A program made the position numbers and the translations under genes. A model generated the notes under the pieces. It searched no databases. It saw nothing but the letters and a program-made list of their open reading frames with translations, and was not told where the DNA came from. DNA of 10,710 nucleotides from assembly GCA_021788565.1 (NCBI GenBank), contig JAJYKO010000108.1, positions 1-10,710 on the forward strand, given 5' to 3'. The DNA is from Chloroflexota bacterium. GTDB taxonomy: Bacteria > Chloroflexota > UBA6077. This document shows, one piece after another, positions 1-5,997 of the stretch; position 1 is the first letter of the stretch; the number at the start of each line of letters is the position of its first letter.

Positions 1-639
1 CACGCAGTCGTTGGCGCAGGCGGAAATCTTGATCTTGAACTTGTACGGCCACATCGGCCGGTGCAGCTCGTTCTGATAGGTCGTCGTAAGATCGTGGCAG
101 AGGTTGAGGGAGTCGATGCACGCGTACTCGCAACGAGCCGGCCCCACGCAGGCGCTGGGTGTTCGAAGATCGGACCCAGAGCCGCCCAGGTCAAATCCCG
201 CTTCGCTGAGGGCGTTGAAGCATTCCTGCAGTTTATCGGTCTGCGTGCCCAGAAGGATGATGTCTCCGGTGGAGCCATGCATGTTGGTGAGGCCGCTGCC
301 GTACTTTTCCCAGATGTCGCACAACGTGCGAAGTCTCTCAGTGGTGTAGAACCAGCCGCTGGGCATGTTCACACGGACCGTATGGAACTCAGCGACGTTC
401 GGGAACTTCTCCGGACTATCGGAGTAGCGTCCGATGACTCCGCCGCCGTAGCCTCTCACGCCTACAATGCCGCCGTGCTTCCAGTGTACCTTCTTCTCCT
501 CGTAAGACAGCTCCAGCTGGCCAAGCAGATCCTGAGCGGCCGGGGTTGACTCAGCGCGCTTCTTGATCTCCTTCACGAAACTCGGCCAGGGGCCTCCTTC
601 GAGTTGGTCCGCTAACGGAGTCTTGGACTCTTCTTCCAT
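1..639 (-). CDS. dsrA: Dissimilatory sulfite reductase alpha subunit, 5' part (cut by window edge)
   Basis: Translating the minus strand from the ATG at 639 gives 213 open residues in frame to the window edge, about half of a usual DsrA (roughly 400-440 aa). DsrA and DsrB form the cytoplasmic alpha2beta2 enzyme that reduces sulfite, passing sulfur to DsrC. Seen: the N-terminal LxxGPWPSFV-type segment ([11 protein letters not shown], 15-25), [11 protein letters not shown] (51-61), [10 protein letters not shown] (63-72), [13 protein letters not shown] (114-126), and [12 protein letters not shown] (191-202). The siroheme/4Fe-4S cysteine pattern is present as C164-x5-C170 and C208-x3-C212 (ACANDC). 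The WKHG segment is what the classical reductive-type dsrA primer targets; oxidative rDsrA usually reads YWKGG there, so I favour the reductive type. A GGGAGGAG ribosome site precedes the ATG. It lies 135 bp after the YeiH-like transporter. dsrB should follow outside the window. Confidence 0.95.
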   Translation of the reverse strand, partial: MEEESKTPLADQLEGGPWPSFVKEIKKRAESTPAAQDLLGQLELSYEEKKVHWKHGGIVGVRGYGGGVIGRYSDSPEKFPNVAEFHTVRVNMPSGWFYTTERLRTLCDIWEKYGSGLTNMHGSTGDIILLGTQTDKLQECFNALSEAGFDLGGSGSDLRTPSACVGPARCEYACIDSLNLCHDLTTTYQNELHRPMWPYKFKIKISACANDCV

Positions 640-703
640 GGACCTACTCTCTCCTCCCTAAGGGTGATGAATGGTGGGTAGCCAACGCTGGCTGACGTGT
701 TAT

Positions 704-758
704 GCGAGGTGGGTGGTGAGGAGAGCAGCCTTTGCTCCGCCCCCATCACCCACCACGC
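704..758 (-). promoter_or_regulatory. Long imperfect hairpin in the leader between the transporter and dsrA
   Basis: Arms 704-718 and 744-758 pair at 13 of 15 positions (GCG.GGTGGGTG.TG type), and the inner part GGAG...CTCC (721 region) can extend the stem. It sits 17 bp after the transporter stop and about 65 bp before the dsrA start. A second small hairpin, AGCCA-ACGC-TGGCT, lies at 680-693. No T-run follows either hairpin on the minus strand, so a simple rho-independent terminator is not evident. An mRNA-processing or stability element, or an attenuator in a transporter-dsrA transcript, are inferences. A dispersed hairpin repeat is the alternative. Confidence 0.45.
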
Positions 759-774
759 ATTTTCATTAACGAGG

Positions 775-2097
775 CTATAGCGGTTTGGCGATTATACCAC
801 CGAACAGCAGGTTTGCCATAATGAACCCGACGATCAGGTTCACCACCACGACGACAGTAAACGCTGTGATCGGCCTCCAGCCCATGCTTCGGATATCCTC
901 GATCTTCGTGTTGCAGCCGATGCAGAGGAAGGCCAGGGTGAACAGCCAGGTTCGCACGTTGTTCAGGTTAGCCGTGACCGCCGGCGCGAAGTCCTTCCCG
1001 TACTGGACGTTCCACATGGTCGCCAGGAAGGATGTCAGCAGGAAGGCGATAACGAACTTGGGGAAGCGGTCCCAGATAACCATCGGGCTCGGCAGGGCCT
1101 GGCCCTCTTTTTTCTCCCACTGAGTAACGGAAAGCACGGCCAAGACGAAGGCAAGCACTCCGATCATCACGTCGCGGTTCAGTTTCACGAGGGTGAAAGC
1201 CTGAGTCGCCTTATCGGAGACCATCGCGGCAGCGGCGAGACCGGCTGCATCCGCGAGTTCGGAGCCGCCGATCCAGGCCCCAGCCACGGCGTCGGTGAGG
1301 TGCAGAGTCCTGGCGATAAATGGCATCGCGAAGATCAGCACAAGGGCGTACACCATGACGAGGGAGCAGATGTAACCGATGTGCTTCGAATTGGCCTTGA
1401 CGCTACCGCCGACGGCGATGGCCGCGGAGATACCGCAGACGGAGCCGCCGGCGCCCAGTATCGACGCGAACGGGTTGTCGAACCCAAGCCGCTTCGCGAC
1501 GATGAAGGCCACGATGAAGCCGATGCCCACGATGGTGACGGCTTCGAGGAAGCCCCATCCACCACCGGAAACCACGGTGGTAAACGGCAGGTTCACCCCC
1601 AGCAACACGATACTGGTCTTGATGTAGAACTCCGTTCTACCGGCGGATGCTCTGAACCAACCTGGCATCTCCCAGAGGTTCCCGATGACAAGCCCGACCA
1701 CGAGGGCCCAGAATGGATACTCCAGACCATAGACCTTCGACGTATCTTCACTACCCAGTGTCAGGATAAGGAGTGCGGCGACAAATAGCACCGTGAACGA
1801 CGCCAGATATTGACCAACCTTGCCGCCCATTACTGCCACCGCAAAGCCGGTGAAGACCGCCAGTAGCACGTACATCGATAGGTACGCGCCAAAGTTAGCG
1901 CCGAAGTGCGCGATCAGATCTCCCTTGGGCCACTGGATGGGCACCGCCAGCTTCAGCATGTTAAGTGGCGACCCCATCGCGAACGCCAAGACGGTGATCA
2001 CGAGGAGTCCCAGACCCAGATAGACGGACCACCAATCCTCGCTTGTCAGCAGGATGCTTCGCTTTCTTGCCGGCTCAGCGTGCTGTGCCAGAGCCAT
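775..2097 (-). CDS. YeiH/UPF0324-family membrane transporter ('putative sulfate exporter' family)
   Basis: The product is 440 aa and strongly hydrophobic, with about eleven to twelve candidate membrane segments (for example 25-42, 66-90, 97-114, 127-140, 185-201, 240-262, 308-325, 347-361, 383-396, 409-433). Family-type motifs are the glycine-rich GAGGSVCGISAAIA (215-228), GAWIGGSELADAAG (273-286) and FLCIGCNT (390-397) near the C-terminus. It is longer than the usual YeiH proteins (about 330-350 aa), with an extended N-terminal third, so it is a long-form member. The start is well fixed: AAAGGAGG (2105-2112) lies 7 bp before the ATG. The family is annotated as putative sulfate exporters, but the substrate is largely untested. 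Lying directly upstream of dsrA, sulfite, sulfate or another sulfur oxyanion is a reasonable inferred substrate. Family call is fairly sure; substrate is not. Confidence 0.85.
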   Translation of the reverse strand: MALAQHAEPARKRSILLTSEDWWSVYLGLGLLVITVLAFAMGSPLNMLKLAVPIQWPKGDLIAHFGANFGAYLSMYVLLAVFTGFAVAVMGGKVGQYLASFTVLFVAALLILTLGSEDTSKVYGLEYPFWALVVGLVIGNLWEMPGWFRASAGRTEFYIKTSIVLLGVNLPFTTVVSGGGWGFLEAVTIVGIGFIVAFIVAKRLGFDNPFASILGAGGSVCGISAAIAVGGSVKANSKHIGYICSLVMVYALVLIFAMPFIARTLHLTDAVAGAWIGGSELADAAGLAAAAMVSDKATQAFTLVKLNRDVMIGVLAFVLAVLSVTQWEKKEGQALPSPMVIWDRFPKFVIAFLLTSFLATMWNVQYGKDFAPAVTANLNNVRTWLFTLAFLCIGCNTKIEDIRSMGWRPITAFTVVVVVNLIVGFIMANLLFGGIIAKPL

Positions 2098-2517
2098 GGT
2101 GCTTCCTCCTTTGTGAAACGATTGAGTTCTTCCTCAACCCAACTAACTGACTGAGAGAAAAGACCCATTTGCACCTACGCCACTGTAGTCTCGGCGTGTG
2201 AGGCCGAAGACCGTACTCCCCTCCTTCCACACTCTCCTGCGTCCGTCACAGGAATACGGCCAGCCATGAGCCTGCAGCGATACGGGTCGTCGCCGCAGAG
2301 CGAAGACTGCCGGCGACAATTCGAGTGAGTCCGGGGTGGCAGAGACCCTAAACATGCTCCACCTCGTGGCCCGAGCCACCGATGTTGAGTCTAAGAGAGA
2401 GGGCACGCAGAGTGAAGACGGCAAACACCCTGTTGTGGGGTAGGGAAAATGCCCTAGACGGTGAAGACGGGGGGACGGGGTGAGTGGGAGACTGGGAGAG
2501 GCGGAGAGGTGGGAGAA

Positions 2518-2542
2518 ACAGGATGGACAGGATGGACAGGAT
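2518..2542. repeat. Tandem 9-bp repeat (ACAGGATGG), about 2.8 copies
   Basis: The unit ACAGGATGG occurs twice perfectly and a third time as ACAGGAT, in the gap upstream of the transporter. A related 1.8-copy version, ACAGGATAG-ACAGGATA, lies at 7399-7415 in another intergenic gap of the same window. This type of CAGGAT repeat is familiar as a dispersed intergenic element in many environmental bacteria. No function is visible. Confidence 0.75.
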
Positions 2543-2585
2543 ATAGGGCAGACGCGGCCTAAGAGTGAAGCCAGGTTGGATCTAA

Positions 2586-2625
2586 ACGGTCTCCCGAGGG
2601 AAGCCCGCGGGCTTGCAAAGACCGT
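2586..2625. repeat. Nested palindrome downstream of the response regulator
   Basis: Outer arms ACGGTCT (2586-2592) and AGACCGT (2619-2625) are perfect 7-bp inverted repeats. Inside lies the perfect 14-bp palindrome AAGCCCGCGGGCTT (2601-2614). It begins about 50 bp after the regulator stop at 2674 on the minus strand. It could end the kinase-regulator transcript, but the T-run expected of an intrinsic terminator is missing, so a REP-like or protein-binding palindrome is equally likely. Confidence 0.5.
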
Positions 2626-2650
2626 CATTCCAGCGGACGCGGGAATCCAG
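2624..2650. repeat. Dispersed GTCATTCC...GGGAATCCAG hairpin repeat
   Basis: The sequence has the form GTCATTCCxGCGxxxGCGGGAATCCAG: ATTCC and GCG arms pair with CGC and GGAAT. This is a widely scattered intergenic repeat type in proteobacterial and other genomes. It directly abuts the nested palindrome at 2586-2625, so the two share the bases GT and may be parts of one composite element. Confidence 0.65.
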
Positions 2651-2673
2651 GGTTCCAGTGTGTGCAGTATAGG

Positions 2674-3327
2674 TTACACCTGGATGAGGCCAGTGCGGAT
2701 GGCGTACTTCACCAGTTCGGTCCGGCTGTGGATATCCAGCTTCTCCATGATGTTTGTGCGGTGGCCGGTCACGGTCTTTACACTCAGGAACAGCATGTCG
2801 GCGATCTCCTGGTTGCTTCGCCCCTCGGCAACAAGCTTGAGGATCTCGAGCTCGCGATCCGTAAGCTTGGAGTGGCGGCGCTCCGCGATGGTTCCATCCG
2901 GTCTGAGATAGTCCTCCACTACCGCCTTCGCCACCGACGGATAGAGGAAGGTCCCGCCCTCATGTACCGCCCTGATGGCCGAGACAAGCTCAGTACCTGC
3001 GGCTTTCTTCAGTACGTAGCCGTCGGCGCCTGCCTTCAGAATCGGAAAGACGTACTCTCGATTCTCATGCTGAGTCAGAATCAGCACCTTCACGTTCTTG
3101 TTCCGGTCTTTGATCCTGCGCGTCGCCTCCAGACCGTCGAGGCCTGGCATGGCGATATCCATCAGGACTACGTTTGGGAGCAACTCCGCGGCCCGCTCGA
3201 CGCCCGCCTGGCCGTCCGCCGCCTCACCTACCACCTCGATGTCCTTAGAGAGAGAGAGCAGCGCTCGAATGCCGTCCCTCAGGATGGTGTGATCGTCGAC
3301 CAGCAACACTCGTATCTTCTCAGCCAT
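2674..3327 (-). CDS. NarL/FixJ-family response regulator (REC + LuxR-type HTH)
   Basis: This is the DNA-binding half of the two-component pair with the adjacent kinase. Numbering from the GTG at 3330 (218 aa), the receiver domain shows the acidic pair D12-D13, phospho-acceptor D58 in VVLMDIAMPG, T86 and conserved K108 (VLKKA). After a linker comes a LuxR/GerE helix-turn-helix at about 156-203 (LTDRELEILKLVAEG, IADMLFLSVKTVTGH). I prefer the ATG at 3327, giving 217 aa; the GTG immediately before it is possible. The ATG overlaps the kinase stop by 8 bp, with GAGG inside the kinase end as ribosome site, which implies translational coupling. Target genes are not shown by sequence; the next genes on the same strand are the transporter and dsrA, so these are candidates. 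Family call is very sure. Confidence 0.95.
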   Translation of the reverse strand: MAEKIRVLLVDDHTILRDGIRALLSLSKDIEVVGEAADGQAGVERAAELLPNVVLMDIAMPGLDGLEATRRIKDRNKNVKVLILTQHENREYVFPILKAGADGYVLKKAAGTELVSAIRAVHEGGTFLYPSVAKAVVEDYLRPDGTIAERRHSKLTDRELEILKLVAEGRSNQEIADMLFLSVKTVTGHRTNIMEKLDIHSRTELVKYAIRTGLIQV

Positions 3328-5761
3328 CACAGCTGCCCTCGCCTTCCAGGGGAACCTGCATAGTGATTTCTGTCCCGTGTCCTAGCTCCGAATAGATGGA
3401 GAAGGTGCCGCCAAGCAGTTCCACTCGCTCCTTCATTCCCATCAGCCCGAGCCCTCTCTTGCCGTCGTTGGAGCGGGCCAGCTCGGCCATATCGAATCCC
3501 CAGCCGTCGTCCACCATCGTCAGGGATAGGCAGCGTGTCTTCATCACGAGGGTGATGGTGAAATTCTGCGCGCCCGAGTGGTTCGCAACGTTGTTCACCG
3601 CTTCCTGGATCACTCGGTACAGGGTGGTTTCGATCAGGGGCCCGAGTCTTCGATCCTCACCGCCGATCTCGACCCTCACTTTGATTCCGACCTCGCCGAG
3701 CCTGGTTTCAGCATACCACCGTAGAGCCGCTATAAGGCCAAGGTCGTCCAGCAAGGTAGGACGCAGGTCGAAGACAAGCCGGTGCACCTCTTCCAGGGTA
3801 CTCACCGCCAGCGACTTCATTCGATCGAGGCTGGAGCCGACATCGCCGCCATCCGAGGCCTGTGCCGCCGCCGTCTCCACGGCAACGGCCAGGGCGGCCA
3901 ACGCCTGACTCGTCTCATCGTGCAGCTCGCGGGCGATCCGTTTGCGCTCCTCTTCCTGAGCGCTGATGACTCTTTGGAGCAGATCGCCCCTCAGCTTCTC
4001 TTTTCGCTGCAGCTCCTCATAAAGCCGAACCTTCTGCACAGCTACCGCGATCTGATTGGCCACGGAGGTCAGGAGCTCCATCTCTGCCTTGGAGAAACTG
4101 CGCGACTCAGGGCAGCCGAGAACCATCGTTCCCAGGAGCCGTCCGTCGGACTTAAAAGGCACTCGTGCCATGCAGTGCATCTTCTCGGTCACCAAAATAG
4201 ACTTGGTTCCCCTCGCATAGCGTCCAGTGTTTTCCATCACCAGCGGCTCCCCGGTCTGCGCCGCGGCGGCGCAGAGGGTCGCGCTCAGCCCGAAGTTCGC
4301 GGCTACTCTCGCAGCCTCCCCGGAGATTCCCTTGTGTGCCGCTAGCTCCAGCTCTCCTGTCTGCTCATCCACCAGATAGATCGCACCTGCGTCCATCGAG
4401 GTTAGCCTCAACGCGTTGGCCAGAGCCTCCTGAAGCACCTTCTCCAGCTCGAGCGAGCGGTTGAGCGCTACCGCTATAGCGTTCAATGTGGACAGCCGAT
4501 CTATCAACAACTGCATGGAATCTCGCGATTGCTCCAGCTCGTCGCGGGACCGCTCTAGCTCGGCCGTTCGCTCCAGCACCCTCCGGTTCAGCTCGGTGTT
4601 GCACCCCTTGATCTCGTCCATCGAGCGCTGCAGTTTCAAGCGCATGAAATCCAACGTTCGGCCCAACTCCGCTATCTCGTCCGTGCCCTGAGCGGCCACA
4701 TCCTCGTCCAGCTCGCCCTCGGCAATCCTTCGGGCGGAGGCAGTAAGCGCGCGGATAGGACTCAGAACGCTGCGAGTAGTGAGCCACACCATGAAGAGGG
4801 CCACAACCAGGGAGATCAAGCCGAGCCCCAACACCTGCTGCTGCAGAACGCGGGTGGGTCCCAGCACCTCGTTCTCTGGTTCGCGCAGCACCACTCCCCA
4901 GTTCGCTTCCTGGAGCGGCGCAAAGGCCATGATCTCCTTCTCCCTTGGGGCATTCCCAGAAACCCCATGGCAGTCGTAGCAGGTGTCGACCGCGGGGCGC
5001 TTCTGGGCCATCAGGTTCGAGAAGTAGCTGGCGTGATCGGAGGGACCCAGACGTCCTTCGTCGGAGGAGGCAGCCAGCACTATACCAGTGCTGTCCACGA
5101 CGTCAACCATGCCGTTCTGTCCCATCGATATCTGCTGCAACCAGTGCTTGAGCGAAGGTTCTGAGAAGTCCACTGCCGCGGCCACTGACCCCAGGTTCCT
5201 CCCATCCGAGCCCTTGACGGGCACAATCACGAGGGCGAATCCGGAGGTGCCACCTCGCACCCAGTCGATGGTCGAGGCCTTGTTCGAGTCCAGCGCCGAC
5301 CTGACGGCCAGACTCAAGGCAGGGTAGCTGAATGAAAGGCTGGAGGGCTCCGTTTGTAGGCGTCTCCCTGCTGCATCAAACAGCAGCAAGGCGCTCGTGT
5401 CGGGGCGGGCCCGGCGGCTATCGGCGTGCAGCACCGAACGCACCAGAGTAAGGTCGCCCGCCTGGAGGGGAGCCGCCAAACCGGCCGCCGCCCAATTCGC
5501 CGAGCCGGTCGCCTCTGAGAGGAGTGCATCCAGGTGGCCAGCCGCCATCTGGGCCATTAGGGATTTCTGCTGGATCTCTCTGTCACTGCTGGCCCGGAGT
5601 GCTGACAGGCCCAATACGACGAAGATGGCAATCAGAGCCAGCAATCCGGAAGCTACGAGAAAAGCAATCCTGACTTGCAGGCCGATGGAGTAAGTGAATC
5701 TGGGCCGGCGCACAACCGGCAGCCACTTCAGCATCTTCGCTGTCTGGGCACTCATAGGCAT
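3320..5761 (-). CDS. NarX-type sensor histidine kinase with CxxCH motif in its extracytoplasmic sensor
   Basis: The product is 813 aa. Order: short cytoplasmic N-terminus; membrane segment 31-53; extracytoplasmic Cache-like sensor about 55-307; membrane segment 308-327; HAMP 328-380; coiled coil 380-420; GAF 430-577; HisKA_3 with H-box RELHDET (phospho-acceptor H614); HATPase_c with N-box EAVNNVANHS (720-729), G1 DDGWGFD (751-757) and G2 GKRGLGLMGMKER (767-779). The sensor holds DTCYDCHG, with CxxCH at 261-265, in the membrane-proximal Cache subdomain. On the outer side of the membrane, CxxCH is the covalent c-type heme attachment motif, so a redox or gas (NO, O2, CO) sensing role is plausible, but heme binding is inference. 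GAF cysteines at 497, 530 and 550 are also seen. The start ATG at 5761 follows GGGG closely; an ATG at 5755 is an alternative. It overlaps the regulator by 8 bp. The gene lies just downstream of a MITE-like insertion, and a weak TAAAAT -10 candidate is at 5794-5789. Confidence 0.93.
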   Translation of the reverse strand: MPMSAQTAKMLKWLPVVRRPRFTYSIGLQVRIAFLVASGLLALIAIFVVLGLSALRASSDREIQQKSLMAQMAAGHLDALLSEATGSANWAAAGLAAPLQAGDLTLVRSVLHADSRRARPDTSALLLFDAAGRRLQTEPSSLSFSYPALSLAVRSALDSNKASTIDWVRGGTSGFALVIVPVKGSDGRNLGSVAAAVDFSEPSLKHWLQQISMGQNGMVDVVDSTGIVLAASSDEGRLGPSDHASYFSNLMAQKRPAVDTCYDCHGVSGNAPREKEIMAFAPLQEANWGVVLREPENEVLGPTRVLQQQVLGLGLISLVVALFMVWLTTRSVLSPIRALTASARRIAEGELDEDVAAQGTDEIAELGRTLDFMRLKLQRSMDEIKGCNTELNRRVLERTAELERSRDELEQSRDSMQLLIDRLSTLNAIAVALNRSLELEKVLQEALANALRLTSMDAGAIYLVDEQTGELELAAHKGISGEAARVAANFGLSATLCAAAAQTGEPLVMENTGRYARGTKSILVTEKMHCMARVPFKSDGRLLGTMVLGCPESRSFSKAEMELLTSVANQIAVAVQKVRLYEELQRKEKLRGDLLQRVISAQEEERKRIARELHDETSQALAALAVAVETAAAQASDGGDVGSSLDRMKSLAVSTLEEVHRLVFDLRPTLLDDLGLIAALRWYAETRLGEVGIKVRVEIGGEDRRLGPLIETTLYRVIQEAVNNVANHSGAQNFTITLVMKTRCLSLTMVDDGWGFDMAELARSNDGKRGLGLMGMKERVELLGGTFSIYSELGHGTEITMQVPLEGEGSCDG

Positions 5762-5836
5762 AATCCCCGGCCGCAGTGGAACGATGCCATTTTACACCAG
5801 CAGGCCATTCCTCACCAGTGCACTCAGCCGACGGGG

Positions 5837-5979
5837 CAGGGTCTTTTAGTGTTCCCTCTCCGAAGCCGTGAAGTGTATCGCCGAAATCGGTACCGTGACA
5901 TGCTGAGCGTAAGCGAAGCATCTCCTCGTGGCTGGAGAGATCCTTCGCTGAGGCTCAGGATGACAGCTAAAAGACCCTG
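5837..5979. mobile_element. MITE-like element, 143 bp, with terminal inverted repeats and flanking duplication
   Basis: The ends are perfect 13-bp inverted repeats, CAGGGTCTTTTAG (5837-5849) and CTAAAAGACCCTG (5967-5979). The element is flanked by an identical direct repeat, GCCGACGGGG (5827-5836 and 5980-5989; 11 bp if the next C, shared with the left end, is counted). That is the pattern expected from insertion with a 10-bp target duplication. There is no ORF inside, so any movement would need a transposase in trans. The interior is mostly a long hairpin listed separately. The element fills the gap between the M20 peptidase and the kinase and interrupts neither. Removing it restores a small GCCGA-CGGGGC-TCGGC palindrome at the target. 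Confidence 0.7.
5896..5965. repeat. Long internal hairpin of the MITE-like element
   Basis: Arms 5896-5924 and 5937-5965 (29 nt each) match at 24 of 29 positions when one is reverse-complemented, around a 12-nt loop. The arms are of the CTGAGC...GCGAAG.ATCTC / GAGAT..TTCGC...CTCAGGATGACA type, a dispersed intergenic repeat familiar from Chloroflexota and other environmental genomes. In RNA it would form a stable stem upstream of the kinase gene. It may insulate the kinase from upstream transcription; that is inference. Confidence 0.7.
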
Positions 5980-5996
5980 GCCGACGGGGCTCGGCC
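5979..5996 (-). terminator. Possible weak terminator after the M20 peptidase gene
   Basis: Immediately after the peptidase stop (6000-5998), the minus strand reads GGCCGA, loop GCCCCG, TCGGCC, then AGGGTCTTTT. The 6-bp GC-rich stem is perfect, but the T-run is only four long and starts 6 nt after the stem. Part of the stem and all of the T-run belong to the MITE-like insertion or its target duplication, so any terminator here may have been created or improved by the insertion. Confidence 0.35.
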
Positions 5997-5997
5997 G

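Larger units (their letters stand above)
2098..2673. other. 576-bp repeat-rich gap without a convincing gene
   Basis: This stretch separates the response regulator stop from the transporter start. The part nearest the transporter (2098-2160) carries its ribosome site and a small stem GTTGAG-GAAGAA-CTCAAT, and presumably the promoter, though no clear -35/-10 pair stands out. The rest is low-complexity and repetitive: near-identical 17-mers at 2294-2310 and 2406-2422 (15 of 17 bases), a purine-rich GGGAGA-type run around 2484-2516, a 9-bp tandem repeat, and two palindromic elements listed separately. A 161-codon minus-strand frame (2143-2628) is rich in Ser, Pro, Leu and Arg and has no recognisable motif, so I do not call it a gene. 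Confidence 0.6.

Noticed and set aside
61..549. 162-codon plus-strand frame
   Set aside because: It is antisense to dsrA, whose motifs are unmistakable on the other strand; the plus-strand product shows no family motif.
1..639. Oxidative (reverse) DsrA
   Set aside because: The WKHG and GVIGRY residues match the reductive type; oxidative DsrA usually has YWKGG and GIIPRF here. A tree of the full gene would settle it.
1300..1788. 162-codon plus-strand frame rich in Asp, His and Gly
   Set aside because: It is the mirror of the transporter gene; its composition reflects the hydrophobic codons on the coding strand.
2518..2542. CRISPR-like direct repeats
   Set aside because: The unit is 9 bp in head-to-tail tandem with no spacers, and no cas genes are present.
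2143..2628. 161-codon minus-strand frame in the gap before the transporter
   Set aside because: Low-complexity Ser/Pro/Leu/Arg product running through repeats and the palindrome, with no motif.
2662..3363. 233-codon plus-strand frame
   Set aside because: Antisense to the response regulator, whose REC and HTH motifs are complete.
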